Both the position numbers and the translations under genes were made by a program. DNA of 64,000 bases from Thermoproteota archaeon (GTDB lineage: Archaea; Korarchaeota; Korarchaeia; Korarchaeales; Korarchaeaceae): assembly GCA_027492205.1 (NCBI GenBank), contig JAOZFN010000007.1, positions 276,045-340,044 on the forward strand, given 5' to 3'. Position 1 is the first letter of the stretch; the number at the start of each line of letters is the position of its first letter. The notes beneath the pieces were generated by a model. It saw nothing but the letters and a program-made list of their open reading frames with translations, was not told where the DNA came from and ran no database searches. This document shows positions 1 to 8,621 of the stretch, one piece after another.

Positions 1-79
1 GAACCCACCGAGTCCCGCTGAAAAGCTTGCCCCGCGCGACGGCGAGGTTATCAATTCCACCATCACCCACCAGGCCGCG

Positions 80-1258
80 ATGGCCGAGGATCGGGGAGAT
101 CTCGCAGAGCTCGTTCAGAAATTCAGGAAGAGAGATCTGGCCGACAGGATAGCCTCGGCGATATCCAAGGCCGCCGACGGCATCTCGGAGACGGTCAAGA
201 TCATGGACTTCTGCGGCACCCACGAATGGACGATCACCCACTACGGCCTGAGGTCCCTCATGCCCCCGAACGTCGAGCTGGTCGCTGGCCCCGGCTGCCC
301 GGTCTGCATAACCCCGGGCTACTACGTGGAGGCTGCGGTTAGGCTGGCAATGGACGGGGTGCGGGTCTTCACCTACGGAGACTCGTACCGGCTCCAGGGA
401 CCCCCGAGGACGGACCTCCCCAAGAGCCTCGAGGAGGCCAAGCTGCGGGGCGGGAAGGTGGAGGTGGTGTACAGCGTGCTGGACGCGGTCAGGATAGCCC
501 GAGAGGATGGCGAGGAATCCGTGTTCCTGGCGGTCGGGTTCGAGACCACCGCGCCGGCGACTCTCGTGCCGATACGGTCCGGAGACGCTCCGGACAGCCT
601 GAGGTTCATCAACGTGCACAGGCTGACCCCGCCGATAACGAGATACGTGCTCGAGACGCACCCCGAGGCTCCGATAAGGGGTATAATAGCGCCGGGGCAC
701 GTGTCCGCCATCACGGGGGCGAAGGCCTGGGCGTTCATACCGGAGGAGTACGGGATCCCCACCGTGGTCGCCGGCTTTGAGCCGATAGACGTCCTCTTAG
801 CTATCTTAGAGATCTTGAGGCAGATCAAGAAGGGAGAGGCCAGTCTGGTCAACGAGTACTCGAGGGTGGTGAGCTGGGAGGGGAACCTCGAGGCCCAGAA
901 GCTCATGGGGGAGACGTGTGACGTGGTGGACGCCGGCTGGAGGGGGATAGGGTTCGTCCCGGACAGCGGCCTGGCCTTCAAGGGCGAGTTTCGAAGGTAC
1001 GACGCGCTTGAGGCCTACGGGATACCGGAGCTCACGCCGGAGGCGTGGGAGAGGGACCTCCCCCCGGGCTGCAGGTGCGCCGAGGTCACCCTCGGCATGG
1101 CGAGGCCCACAGACTGCTCCATGTTCCTCAGGGCGTGCACCCCGGAGAGCCCCTACGGACCGTGCATGGTGTCATCTGAGGGGACCTGCGCCATATGGGC
1201 GAAGTTCGGCGGAGGGGGGCTTGCGGAAGAAGTTGGCAGGGAACTCGGGGTCATCTGA
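80..1258 (+). CDS. hypD: Hydrogenase maturation protein HypD
   Basis: HypD is the iron-sulfur scaffold on which, with HypC, the Fe(CN)2CO group of NiFe hydrogenases is assembled from cyanide made by HypE/HypF. The 392-residue protein has the family signatures CGTHE (residues 45-49) and GPGCPVC (70-76), the central VGFETTAP segment, and the C-terminal cysteine set (PPGCRC, PTDC, SPYGPC) that holds the [4Fe-4S] cluster. The usual size is about 370 residues, so the gene is full length. The frame stays open back to the window edge, so a slightly earlier start cannot be excluded; ATG at 80 gives a normal N-terminus. hypF lies 2.7 kb away across the nickel importer. Confidence 0.96.
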   Translation: MAEDRGDLAELVQKFRKRDLADRIASAISKAADGISETVKIMDFCGTHEWTITHYGLRSLMPPNVELVAGPGCPVCITPGYYVEAAVRLAMDGVRVFTYGDSYRLQGPPRTDLPKSLEEAKLRGGKVEVVYSVLDAVRIAREDGEESVFLAVGFETTAPATLVPIRSGDAPDSLRFINVHRLTPPITRYVLETHPEAPIRGIIAPGHVSAITGAKAWAFIPEEYGIPTVVAGFEPIDVLLAILEILRQIKKGEASLVNEYSRVVSWEGNLEAQKLMGETCDVVDAGWRGIGFVPDSGLAFKGEFRRYDALEAYGIPELTPEAWERDLPPGCRCAEVTLGMARPTDCSMFLRACTPESPYGPCMVSSEGTCAIWAKFGGGGLAEEVGRELGVI

Positions 1259-1317
1259 TTGATCCCGGCGATCCAGGTTTGCGGGCCTAGTCCACCGCCC
1301 AGCGTTGGCGGGGGAAC

Positions 1318-2154
1318 TCAGCCGCGGTGAGGCCGTCCGCTGAGACGCCTGAGGAGTTCCTGGGTGAGTTCACCCAGCCTCACCGGCGCCCTACCGGGAG
1401 AGTGGGGGAACAGGGCCCTGAACACTCTAACGGCCGTGGGGGGCTCCACTCCAACGGATTCTAGCTCATCACCATCAGAGAGGACCTCTTCAGGCCGACC
1501 TGAGGAACGGATGCGTCCCTCCACCATCAGATACACCCTGTCGGCGAACTCGGCCGCCAAGTCTGAACTCTGCGTGGCCACGACCACGATCTTCTTCCTC
1601 AGCCTGGCGTCTAGAAGGATCCCCTCCAGAGCCCGGCGGCCCTCTAGATCCAGAGAGGCCGTGGGTTCGTCCAAGAGGATTATCATAGGATCGTGAGCCA
1701 GCAGTCCGGCGAGGGCGACCCTGGCCGCCTGGCCGCTGCTCAGGCGGTGCGGAGACCGCCGAGCGAGGTGGGAGATCCCCAGGGCCGACAGGGCAGACTC
1801 AACCCGAGACCTCAGCTCCTCGCCCCTCAGGCCAAGCTGACTCGGGCCCAGCGCCACATCCTCCCAAACGGTGGGCGCCAGGAGCTGATCCCTCGGGTTC
1901 TGAAAGAGCACCCCACAGATCCTTCTGTACCCGTCTCGGAGGGCCGAAATGGGCCTGCCGCCGAGCAGGACCTCTCCAGATGTCGGCTCCAGCAGATCGG
2001 CTAGGACCATCAGCAGCGTGGTCTTGCCCGAGCCGTTGGGTCCCAGGACGGCCACGATCTCCCCCGGACCCGCCCTGATGGTCACGCCATCTAGAGCGGC
2101 GGTGCCGTCGGGGTAGCGGAAGGACACCTCCCGCGCCTCCAGCCAGGGGGTCAA
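1318..2154 (-). CDS. cbiO: Nickel/cobalt ECF transporter ATPase (CbiO/NikO type)
   Basis: Cytoplasmic ATPase that powers the Ni2+/Co2+ importer encoded by the three genes upstream. It has Walker A GPNGSGKTT, a Q-loop in LFQNP, the signature LSSGQ and Walker B IILLDEPTASLD, in the usual ABC order. I prefer the TTG start at 2154: it overlaps the cbiQ stop as TTGA and has a GAGGTG ribosome site just upstream. An in-frame GTG at 2190 would add 12 residues and lengthen the overlap. It is the last gene of the cbiM-N-Q-O operon, all joined by 4-base overlaps or short gaps. Nickel rather than cobalt is inferred from the flanking hyp genes. Confidence 0.92.
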   Translation of the reverse strand: MTPWLEAREVSFRYPDGTAALDGVTIRAGPGEIVAVLGPNGSGKTTLLMVLADLLEPTSGEVLLGGRPISALRDGYRRICGVLFQNPRDQLLAPTVWEDVALGPSQLGLRGEELRSRVESALSALGISHLARRSPHRLSSGQAARVALAGLLAHDPMIILLDEPTASLDLEGRRALEGILLDARLRKKIVVVATQSSDLAAEFADRVYLMVEGRIRSSGRPEEVLSDGDELESVGVEPPTAVRVFRALFPHSPGRAPVRLGELTQELLRRLSGRPHRG

Positions 2155-2906
2155 GTCGAAAACACCTCTATAAGGAGCGCAAACAGGCACCCGGCCGGGA
2201 TCAGGATAAACGAAGCGGTCGACTGGCCATCTCCGCGACTCGCCGGTCGACCGGTCCAGATCCTAGACCTGACCACAGCTCTTAGGCTCAGCGCCCGAGG
2301 GGGGCCTCTGACGAACAGCTCCGACGCGGCGAGGGACAGCAGACCGTACTCACCCCTGAGGGTTGGGCGGGACAGAATCCTGGACCTCTTGGCGGCCACG
2401 AGGCTGCTCAGCTCACCGAGCGTGGATGAGATCTGCGCTATCAGCAGGGCAATCGCCTCGCAGAACTCGCTCGGCGCCCCAAGCTCCCTCATTCCCTGCA
2501 GGATCCTGGCAGACCCCGCGAGGGCCACGCAGGTCATGAGGAGGAGCACCCCCGCGGCGACCCTCAGGGACGCCGCCGCGGCCTCGTGAGCCGCGCCGCA
2601 CCCCTCCACGACGACCTTGGGCGCCATGATCGCCAGCGTAAACGCCAGCCAGAAGGCTCCGGCCGAGAGGATCCTCCTGCCGCCCTTGAGCCCAAGAACC
2701 GCCATCGCCGCCGTCGACAGGGCGATTCCCGATATCGGCGGGAGGAGCGTGCGGCTGAATGAGACCGAACTCACGGCGGCGACCGTCCCGAGCGCGGCCA
2801 CCCTCGGGTCGACCTCCAGCGCGCCCGGGGCCCCCTCCAGGGCCGCCGCCCACTCCCCGATCGCCGACGCGAGACCGCGGAGTGGGGAGTACAGCCTCGA
2901 TCTCAC
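2151..2906 (-). CDS. cbiQ: ECF transporter transmembrane T-component (CbiQ/NikQ)
   Basis: Integral membrane coupling subunit that links the substrate-capture unit CbiM/CbiN to the ATPase CbiO. The 251-residue protein has about five hydrophobic segments (for example near residues 55-75, 80-100, 115-135 and the C-terminal end) and a basic cytoplasmic region with a LGAPSEF-like helix where T-components contact the ATPase. Sequence match is weaker than for its neighbours, as usual for this subunit, and the call rests largely on operon position. Start is GTG, overlapping the cbiN stop by 4 bases; the end overlaps cbiO in the same way, suggesting coupled translation. Confidence 0.85.
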   Translation of the reverse strand: MRSRLYSPLRGLASAIGEWAAALEGAPGALEVDPRVAALGTVAAVSSVSFSRTLLPPISGIALSTAAMAVLGLKGGRRILSAGAFWLAFTLAIMAPKVVVEGCGAAHEAAAASLRVAAGVLLLMTCVALAGSARILQGMRELGAPSEFCEAIALLIAQISSTLGELSSLVAAKRSRILSRPTLRGEYGLLSLAASELFVRGPPRALSLRAVVRSRIWTGRPASRGDGQSTASFILIPAGCLFALLIEVFST

Positions 2907-3175
2907 TTCTTACGACCCCTCAACGTCGCCGGGGCCAGCAGAACTGCCACGCCGGCGAAGCCCGCCACGATGTAGCCGATCGCGTCTGGGAGACCCGGAA
3001 CCGTGTAGTCCGGCAGGATCCCTCCCCAGATCGGCTCTCCCTCGGTCAGGCCGACGGCCTCGGCGGCCACCTCGAGGGGCTCGCGATACCCTACCACCTC
3101 GGCCCCGATCACGCCGAAGAGTGGGCTCGCCACGACTAGGAAGATTATGACGGTGAGGGCCTTCCTGCTGACCAC
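2903..3175 (-). CDS. cbiN: ECF nickel/cobalt transporter small subunit (CbiN/NikN, PDGLE type)
   Basis: Small membrane subunit (90 residues) that assists metal loading of CbiM. It has two predicted membrane helices, near residues 7-25 and 65-83, joined by an extracytoplasmic loop. The loop carries the family-like PDYTVPGL stretch followed by a glycine-rich second helix. Start is GTG at 3175, seven bases after the cbiM stop; the stop overlaps cbiQ. Order M-N-Q-O is the standard one for Ni/Co ECF importers. Confidence 0.85.
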   Translation of the reverse strand: MVSRKALTVIIFLVVASPLFGVIGAEVVGYREPLEVAAEAVGLTEGEPIWGGILPDYTVPGLPDAIGYIVAGFAGVAVLLAPATLRGRKK

Positions 3176-3181
3176 GCCAGA

Positions 3182-3865
3182 TCACCCCCGGTAGAGGATC
3201 TCGGGAGACCTCCTCGCGAGGTACGAGATCACGGCGCCTGTGGCTACCCCCTCCACCAACCCCAGGGCGAAGTGCCAGGCGGTCATGATGGGGACAGTGA
3301 CCGAGAGGGGGTATCCGAACTGGGGGGAGAGGCCCATCTCAACCCCGCACGCCGCGGCGGCCAGGGTTATGCCAACCCACCCCCCGAAGAAGGCCGCCAG
3401 GCCTCTCTTCTCCTCCCCCAAGAGCTTCAGGGCTGTCCTGTAGATCCAGTACCCTGCAAAGACGTCGACGACCGCCATGTTGAAGGCGTTTGCCCCCAGG
3501 GCGGTTATGCCGCCGTCGCCCATGAGGAGGCACTGGACAACGAGGTTCAGGAACATGGCCAGGCAGCCGCCAAACGGGCCGAGGATGATGGCCGCGAGGG
3601 CCCCTCCCACGAGGTGCGCGCTGGTGCCCCCTGGGATCGGCCAGTTCAGCATCTGGGCCGCGAAGATGGCGGCGGCCGTTACCGACAGGGATGACACGTC
3701 TCCCCCTCCGTCAGAGAAGTACTTCCTGTGGCTAAACGCTATCACAGCCAGGGATATGGCGTAAAAGGCGAGAGAGGTTATGGGGTCCAGGAAGCCGTCG
3801 GGTATGTGCGTTTTCCCGCCCCCGGGGGTCCAGTTCCAATTGCTAATAGGTGTTACTAATTCCAC
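3182..3865 (-). CDS. cbiM: Nickel/cobalt ECF transporter substrate-capture protein (CbiM/NikM)
   Basis: Membrane S-component that binds Ni2+ or Co2+. It has the signature HIPDGFLDP, then six or seven helices with NWPIPGGTSAHLVGG and GDGGITALGANAFNMA motifs, all strongly conserved in CbiM. In the family the protein normally begins Met-His-Ile-Pro, and the free N-terminus plus His2 and a later His bind the metal. Here the codon before that His is ACG (3806-3808) and the only in-frame start is GTG at 3865, giving a 19-residue extension that does not look like a signal peptide. First gene of the operon. A TATA-like AT run lies about 30 bases upstream of 3865. Confidence 0.93.
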   Translation of the reverse strand: MELVTPISNWNWTPGGGKTHIPDGFLDPITSLAFYAISLAVIAFSHRKYFSDGGGDVSSLSVTAAAIFAAQMLNWPIPGGTSAHLVGGALAAIILGPFGGCLAMFLNLVVQCLLMGDGGITALGANAFNMAVVDVFAGYWIYRTALKLLGEEKRGLAAFFGGWVGITLAAAACGVEMGLSPQFGYPLSVTVPIMTAWHFALGLVEGVATGAVISYLARRSPEILYRG

Positions 3866-3900
3866 TTAACGGTGTTACTCACGGTGGGCGCCATTTTTTA
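3849..3900. promoter_or_regulatory. Divergent cbiM/hypF control region with 9-bp direct repeat
   Basis: The gap between the divergent operons holds an exact direct repeat GGTGTTACT at 3849-3857 and 3871-3879, 22 bases apart (two helical turns), and an ATTTTTTA run at 3893-3900 that can act as a TATA element in either direction. The repeats sit at and just inside the cbiM start. A shared metal-responsive operator (for instance a NikR-type site) is an inference from position; the repeats are direct rather than inverted, which is not the usual NikR arrangement. Confidence 0.45.
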
Positions 3901-3922
3901 CCCCCCGACCGAGGATGAGGCG

Positions 3923-6256
3923 GTGCGCCCAAGACCCCGCAAGGCCGCTGTCCTGAGGATCTCAGGCATAGTCCAGGGAGTTGGATTCAGGCCGTTCGTT
4001 CACAGGGCGGCGAGGAAGGCGGGAGTGGCCGGATACGTCAGGAACATGGGCGGCAGCGAGGTGGAGATAAGGGTCGAGGGAGACGAGGGGCAGATAGCAG
4101 AGTTCCTGAGATTCCTGCTGCTGGAGAAGCCTCCTCCGGCCAGGATAGAGGAGCTCGCCATGGTCGAGGATCAGCCAACGGGCCTGAGGGAGTTCAAGAT
4201 TCTCCCGAGCAGGAGGGGGGCCAGGCTCTACTCCATGATCCCCCCGGACCTGGCGGTGTGCGAGGACTGCATGAGAGAGGTCTACGACCCGCGGGACAGG
4301 CACTACCGATACCCCTTCAACAGCTGCGCCTGGTGCGGGCCCAGGTTCTCCATGATCGAGGCCGTCCCCTACGACAGGCCAAACACGTCCATGAGGGACT
4401 TCCCGCTATGCGACGACTGCCGGAGGGAGTACGAGGATCCCGATAACGTGAGGAGGTTCCACGCCCAGGGCATATCCTGCCCCAGGTGCGGGCCTAGGCT
4501 CTGGATGGAAGACTCTGCTGGAAACAGGCTCGAGGTGGAGGACCCGATCTCAGAGGCCGCCAGGCTGATCGATGAGGGCGCGGTGGTGGCGATAAAGGGA
4601 GTCGGCGGGTACCACATCGCCTGCCTGGCCACGGACGACGGGGTCGTGGCCCGACTAAGGGAGAGAAAGAGGAGGCCCCAGAAGCCCTTCGCTCTCATGG
4701 CCCTCGACCTAGACGCGGCGAGGGAGCACGTGGAGGTCGATCCTCAGGCGGAGGCCCTCCTGACCAGTCCGGAGAGGCCAATTGTCCTGCTGCCGAGGAG
4801 GCCCGGCTCGCCCATATCGGACCTGGTCGCGCCCGGGCTTGACACGGTCGGGGTCATGCTGCCCTATACGCCCCTGCACCACATGCTCCTGAGGGAGACC
4901 AGGGACCGCATCCTCATCATGACCAGCGGCAACGAGCACGGCAAGCCCATGTGCACCGACGAGGAGTGCGCCAGGCGGAGGCTGTCCGGATTCGTGGATT
5001 ACCTCCTCCACCACGACAGGCGGATCGTGAACAGGGTGGACGACAGCGTCGTCAGGTTCACCGCCGGCAGGGTGACCATGCTCAGGCGCGGCAGGGGTTA
5101 CGCCCCCGCCTGGATAAGGCTTCCCGCCGAGCTGGAGAGACCCGTCGTGGCGTTCGGCGCGGAGCTTCAGAGCGCCGGGGCCGTGGCCTTCCGGGACAAG
5201 GTCGTGCTCACCCAGTTCATAGGGGACACCGACGAGCTCGAGAACCTGGACTACCTCGACAGGGCCCTAAGGTTCTTCTGCGGCGCCTACGGCATAGATC
5301 CGGTCGAGGCCACGCTCGTGGCCGACGCCCACCCGGGATACGCGAGCCGGAGGCTCGCGGAGAGGTGGGCACGGCGCGCCGGGGTGGAGCTGGCGACGGT
5401 CCAGCACCACCACGCCCACATCCTCTCGGTCATGGCCGAGCAGAGGGTGCCAGTAGGGGAGAGGGTCGTCGGCGTGGCGGTTGACGGCCTCGGCTACGGG
5501 CTGGACGGGACCCTCTGGGGAGGGGAGGTCCTCGTCGCCGGGTACGGGGGCTTCGAGAGGGTGGGGCACCTCGCGCCCCAGCCGATGCCCGGCGGCGACC
5601 TCGCGACCAGGTGGCCCGTCAGGATGCTGATCGGCGTGCTCTCCACGTTCATGTCGGACTCTGAGGTGATCGAGACGCTGTCACGACACGGGCTGACCGA
5701 GAGGCTGCCGAGGGGCGAGGTCGAGGCCAGGGTGGCCCTGTCGCAGGCCAGAGATCCGGGCGCGCCGAGGATATCCAGCGCCGGGCGGATCTTGGACGCC
5801 GTATCGGCGCTTCTCGGGGTCTGCTTCGAGAGGACCTACGAGGGAGAGCCGGCGATGAAGCTGGAGGCCCGCGCGAGGGGTGGGAAACTGGTCGAGGGCG
5901 TCGAGGCCCCGGTTAGCCGGGGCGGCGTCGCGGTGGTGGACACCTCGCGCCTGGTCGAGTCCGTGATGGAGCGCCTGGGAGACGCCGACGCCGGGGACCT
6001 CGCCTACACCGCGACGTACCTGCTGGGGCGCGCGCTCGGTGAGGTGGCGGGGGAGGCCGCGGCGCGACTGGACGCCCACTTCGTGGCGGTCTCGGGGGGC
6101 GCCGCCGTGAACACCCTGCTCGTCAGGGGGGTGGAGGACGCCCTGGCCGAGCGGGACCTAGAGGTAAGGCTGAACTCGAGGGTTCCGGCCGGCGACGGGG
6201 GAATTGCCCTGGGCCAGGCTGCCTTCGCCCTCGCCCTGGGGCTGCGGGAGGGTTGA
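3923..6256 (+). CDS. hypF: Carbamoyltransferase HypF
   Basis: HypF makes the cyanide ligands of NiFe hydrogenase: it transfers a carbamoyl group from carbamoyl phosphate to the C-terminal Cys of HypE. Domains in order are acylphosphatase (GIVQGVGFRPFV), two zinc fingers of the C-x2-C / C-x2-CGPR type, a YrdC-like domain (IKGVGGYHIAC, KRRPQKPFALM) and a Kae1/TobZ-like carbamoyltransferase domain with QHHHAH. The GTG at 3923 has a GAGG site eight bases upstream and yields a normal start; an upstream in-frame GTG at 3872 would lie within the divergent promoter. About 777 residues, typical length. Divergent from the nickel importer. Confidence 0.95.
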   Translation: MRPRPRKAAVLRISGIVQGVGFRPFVHRAARKAGVAGYVRNMGGSEVEIRVEGDEGQIAEFLRFLLLEKPPPARIEELAMVEDQPTGLREFKILPSRRGARLYSMIPPDLAVCEDCMREVYDPRDRHYRYPFNSCAWCGPRFSMIEAVPYDRPNTSMRDFPLCDDCRREYEDPDNVRRFHAQGISCPRCGPRLWMEDSAGNRLEVEDPISEAARLIDEGAVVAIKGVGGYHIACLATDDGVVARLRERKRRPQKPFALMALDLDAAREHVEVDPQAEALLTSPERPIVLLPRRPGSPISDLVAPGLDTVGVMLPYTPLHHMLLRETRDRILIMTSGNEHGKPMCTDEECARRRLSGFVDYLLHHDRRIVNRVDDSVVRFTAGRVTMLRRGRGYAPAWIRLPAELERPVVAFGAELQSAGAVAFRDKVVLTQFIGDTDELENLDYLDRALRFFCGAYGIDPVEATLVADAHPGYASRRLAERWARRAGVELATVQHHHAHILSVMAEQRVPVGERVVGVAVDGLGYGLDGTLWGGEVLVAGYGGFERVGHLAPQPMPGGDLATRWPVRMLIGVLSTFMSDSEVIETLSRHGLTERLPRGEVEARVALSQARDPGAPRISSAGRILDAVSALLGVCFERTYEGEPAMKLEARARGGKLVEGVEAPVSRGGVAVVDTSRLVESVMERLGDADAGDLAYTATYLLGRALGEVAGEAAARLDAHFVAVSGGAAVNTLLVRGVEDALAERDLEVRLNSRVPAGDGGIALGQAAFALALGLREG

Positions 6257-6277
6257 GCTCAGCCCGGGCCTGAAGGG

Positions 6278-7060
6278 TCAGGCGCCCAAGAACCTCCTGG
6301 CGTTACCGGCCACGAGATCCTCGACCTCGTCCACTGGGGTACCGAGGCTGGCGAGGTGGTGCGCCACCTTCATCACGGCCAGAGGGTCCGAGTCCTCCCT
6401 GCCCGCGTCGCTGTTCACCACCATGAGGAGCCTGCGGTCGCGGGCGTACCTCAGGGCCTCGGCGACTTGCTCCTCCGTCAGCTTGCCCTGCTGAACTGTG
6501 AGCCCCAGGTAATATCCCCTGGGGACCTCCCGGAGCAGATCCAGCGTCAGGTGGTCGATGAGGACCCTCTCCGGCTGGAGCCTGGATTCCCGGAGGATCC
6601 TCAGCGCCAGCCGGAGGGCCTCGGCCTTCCCCACCCTGGGGGTGTGGACTATCACGGGCCTGTCCAGCCTCTCGGCCATGTCCAGCTGCCTCGCGAAGAC
6701 CTCCCTCTCGAGGTTAGAGCCCGTCTCCAGCCCAACCTCGCCCAGCACGTCGGCGCTGGGCAGGTACTCCTCCACGTAGGCCAAGGCGTCGGACCTGCCC
6801 GTCCGGGGGATGTTCCTGGGGTGGATCCCGACGCCTATCACGGGCCTGATGCCCACCCTCTCGAAGCGGTCCCTCTCCTCCTCGACGAGCCACTCGAACA
6901 GGTCCCTCAGGGTCGAGGCCGAGGAGGGCCTCACCGGGATGTAGGCCAGGCAGGCCGCAGCCCGGTAGCTGGCCTCCCTGAGCATCACGAGGGTGGAGTA
7001 GTTGCTGAACTGGTGGTGGGAGTGGGGATCCACTATCCTGATCCCCGCCAGCCCGCTCAT
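6278..7060 (-). CDS. TatD-like metal-dependent hydrolase
   Basis: A TIM-barrel amidohydrolase-fold protein of 260 residues. It has the N-terminal metal motif DPHSHH (residues 11-16), a central GVGIHPRNIP, a GEVGLE segment that supplies the bridging glutamate, PVIVHTP, then IDHLT and a late NSDAG aspartate: the order of metal ligands in the TatD family. TatD enzymes are DNases or related hydrolases; the substrate here is unknown and the archaeal subfamily differs from E. coli TatD. Its end lies only 21 bases from the hypF stop (convergent), and it is downstream of the primase-like gene on the same strand, which hints at a DNA-related role. Confidence 0.8.
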   Translation of the reverse strand: MSGLAGIRIVDPHSHHQFSNYSTLVMLREASYRAAACLAYIPVRPSSASTLRDLFEWLVEEERDRFERVGIRPVIGVGIHPRNIPRTGRSDALAYVEEYLPSADVLGEVGLETGSNLEREVFARQLDMAERLDRPVIVHTPRVGKAEALRLALRILRESRLQPERVLIDHLTLDLLREVPRGYYLGLTVQQGKLTEEQVAEALRYARDRRLLMVVNSDAGREDSDPLAVMKVAHHLASLGTPVDEVEDLVAGNARRFLGA

Positions 7061-7114
7061 CGCTTCGACCGAGGGCGAGGGGGTACTTATGCCTTCTCCC
7101 CCCTCCGGCGGCGG

Positions 7115-8533
7115 TCAGGCCTCTTCCAGGCCACCCGGCCGCTTGGAGGAGTACCTCTCCAGGACCTCGTGGAAGCGGTCCCTCACGGGCTTGTAGGCCT
7201 TCTCGAAGAACTCCCTCTGGCTCAGCAGGACCTCGCGCGGAAAGGTGGACAGGTAGTTCAGCGCGGCCCTCCAGGCCTCCTCGTAGGGGACCGCCCGGGC
7301 TATCTTGGAGGCGATCTGCCTGTCGTAGTCCTCCGGCCTCTGGACCTGGTCTCCTATCTCGAAGTAGCCGTCCTCGGAGAGGTAGGCCACCTCGTCCCCC
7401 AGGGCCTCGAACCTGGGTCTCTCGGCCTCCTCCGCCTCCAGCAGGGTCTTCTGCCTGGGCGACGTCGGCCTGGGCCTCCGCACCCTGCCGCCGGTCCTCT
7501 TCGCCCAGGCGTAGAATATCGCCCTGTTCAGGCCGAAGGACTTGGCCCTCTCCAGGTCCCCCCTGAGGAGGTAGTACCTGGCCGCCTGGAGGAGCCCCAT
7601 GACCTGGAACCTGCCGATCTTCCTGGCCCTCGTCCCGGTCGATGGGGCGCTCGGCCTCCTGGCCGGGGTCCTGGCGAGGGGGGCGCCCACCCTGGTCCTG
7701 ACCTCGCCAGAGGCCTTTGCGGTGAAGTACCCTCCCACCTCCCCCAGCGCGCGCCTGGCCAGCTCGTCGGCCTCGCCCACCTCGTGCTCCCTCCAGTCTG
7801 GGTTGTGCCTGAACCCGTCGGGCCTCAGCCAGTCCAAGTCGAAGTCGTCGATCTCGTCGGGCCTGAAGCAGACCGCGACGACGTCGAGCTCCCTGTGGAG
7901 CGAGAGCGGGACCGTGAAGACCCTCTTCATGTCCATGTCGTTCTCCACGGCCAGAGCCCGCCGACCCCGAGGCGCCTCGCTGGCCAGCTCGGCCACGCGG
8001 TCCTCTATCCCCCTGATCACGTACTCCACCACCGCGTAGGCCAGGTCGAGCGGGTGGTGCTCCGACCTCAGCTCCGGCGAGAACGCCTCCTCGTGGAGGT
8101 GGACGTGGCAGCCTCTGCCGGACCACTTGAGGTAGACCGACTTCACGACGCCGGCCCGCTCGAGCTCCTCGACTATCAGCCTGGCGGCCTCGAGGGTCTG
8201 CTTCCAGCCCTCGAGCTCGTTGTCTATGTCCCAGACTGCCGTGGTCGCCGAGACGTTTTCGGGCTTGTCCACATCAAACCGGGAGGCCAGCCGAGAGTAG
8301 AGGTTGGCCGTAGCGTAGATGGCCCTGGGCCTGGCGAAGGCGAACCTCCTTATGACGGCCGGGACGTCGCCGGGAGAGCCTATGGCGAGGGGCTCATCGC
8401 CCCGGTACCTGAAGAACGTCCTCCTGCCGCCCCTGGCTCCGCCCTCGACCGCCACCCACCTGGAACGCGCGTAATCAGCGATCTCCGTCGAGACATCCTC
8501 GCGGGAGTAGTGGGTCAGGGGATCGGCCGCCAA
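7115..8533 (-). CDS. Archaeo-eukaryotic primase superfamily protein (PriS-like)
   Basis: A 472-residue protein of the AEP fold. The catalytic core shows AVWDIDNE (the acidic pair of motif I), SGRGCHVHL (motif II, as in primase and LigD polymerase), and AVENDMDMKR with VPLSLH (motif III region). The C-terminal half, after a basic Pro/Arg linker, is helical and family-specific. It is probably not the replicative PriS itself, because the order and spacing of motifs differ and no priL is nearby; a repair or paralogous primase-polymerase is more likely. The start is TTG at 8533, the only start upstream of the conserved region. The tatD-like gene follows 54 bases downstream. Confidence 0.75.
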   Translation of the reverse strand: MAADPLTHYSREDVSTEIADYARSRWVAVEGGARGGRRTFFRYRGDEPLAIGSPGDVPAVIRRFAFARPRAIYATANLYSRLASRFDVDKPENVSATTAVWDIDNELEGWKQTLEAARLIVEELERAGVVKSVYLKWSGRGCHVHLHEEAFSPELRSEHHPLDLAYAVVEYVIRGIEDRVAELASEAPRGRRALAVENDMDMKRVFTVPLSLHRELDVVAVCFRPDEIDDFDLDWLRPDGFRHNPDWREHEVGEADELARRALGEVGGYFTAKASGEVRTRVGAPLARTPARRPSAPSTGTRARKIGRFQVMGLLQAARYYLLRGDLERAKSFGLNRAIFYAWAKRTGGRVRRPRPTSPRQKTLLEAEEAERPRFEALGDEVAYLSEDGYFEIGDQVQRPEDYDRQIASKIARAVPYEEAWRAALNYLSTFPREVLLSQREFFEKAYKPVRDRFHEVLERYSSKRPGGLEEA

Positions 8534-8621
8534 CCCTGCCGCCCTAAACTAACGGCCGTGACCTCTGGAAAAAGGTTCTGTGCTTTATATCTAGAGGGCG
8601 GGCCTGGGTCGGAGTTGCCTT

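Noticed and set aside
1..79. 3' end of hypC at the left edge
   Set aside because: A short frame ends in TGA at 19-21, but six codons are too few to identify any family.
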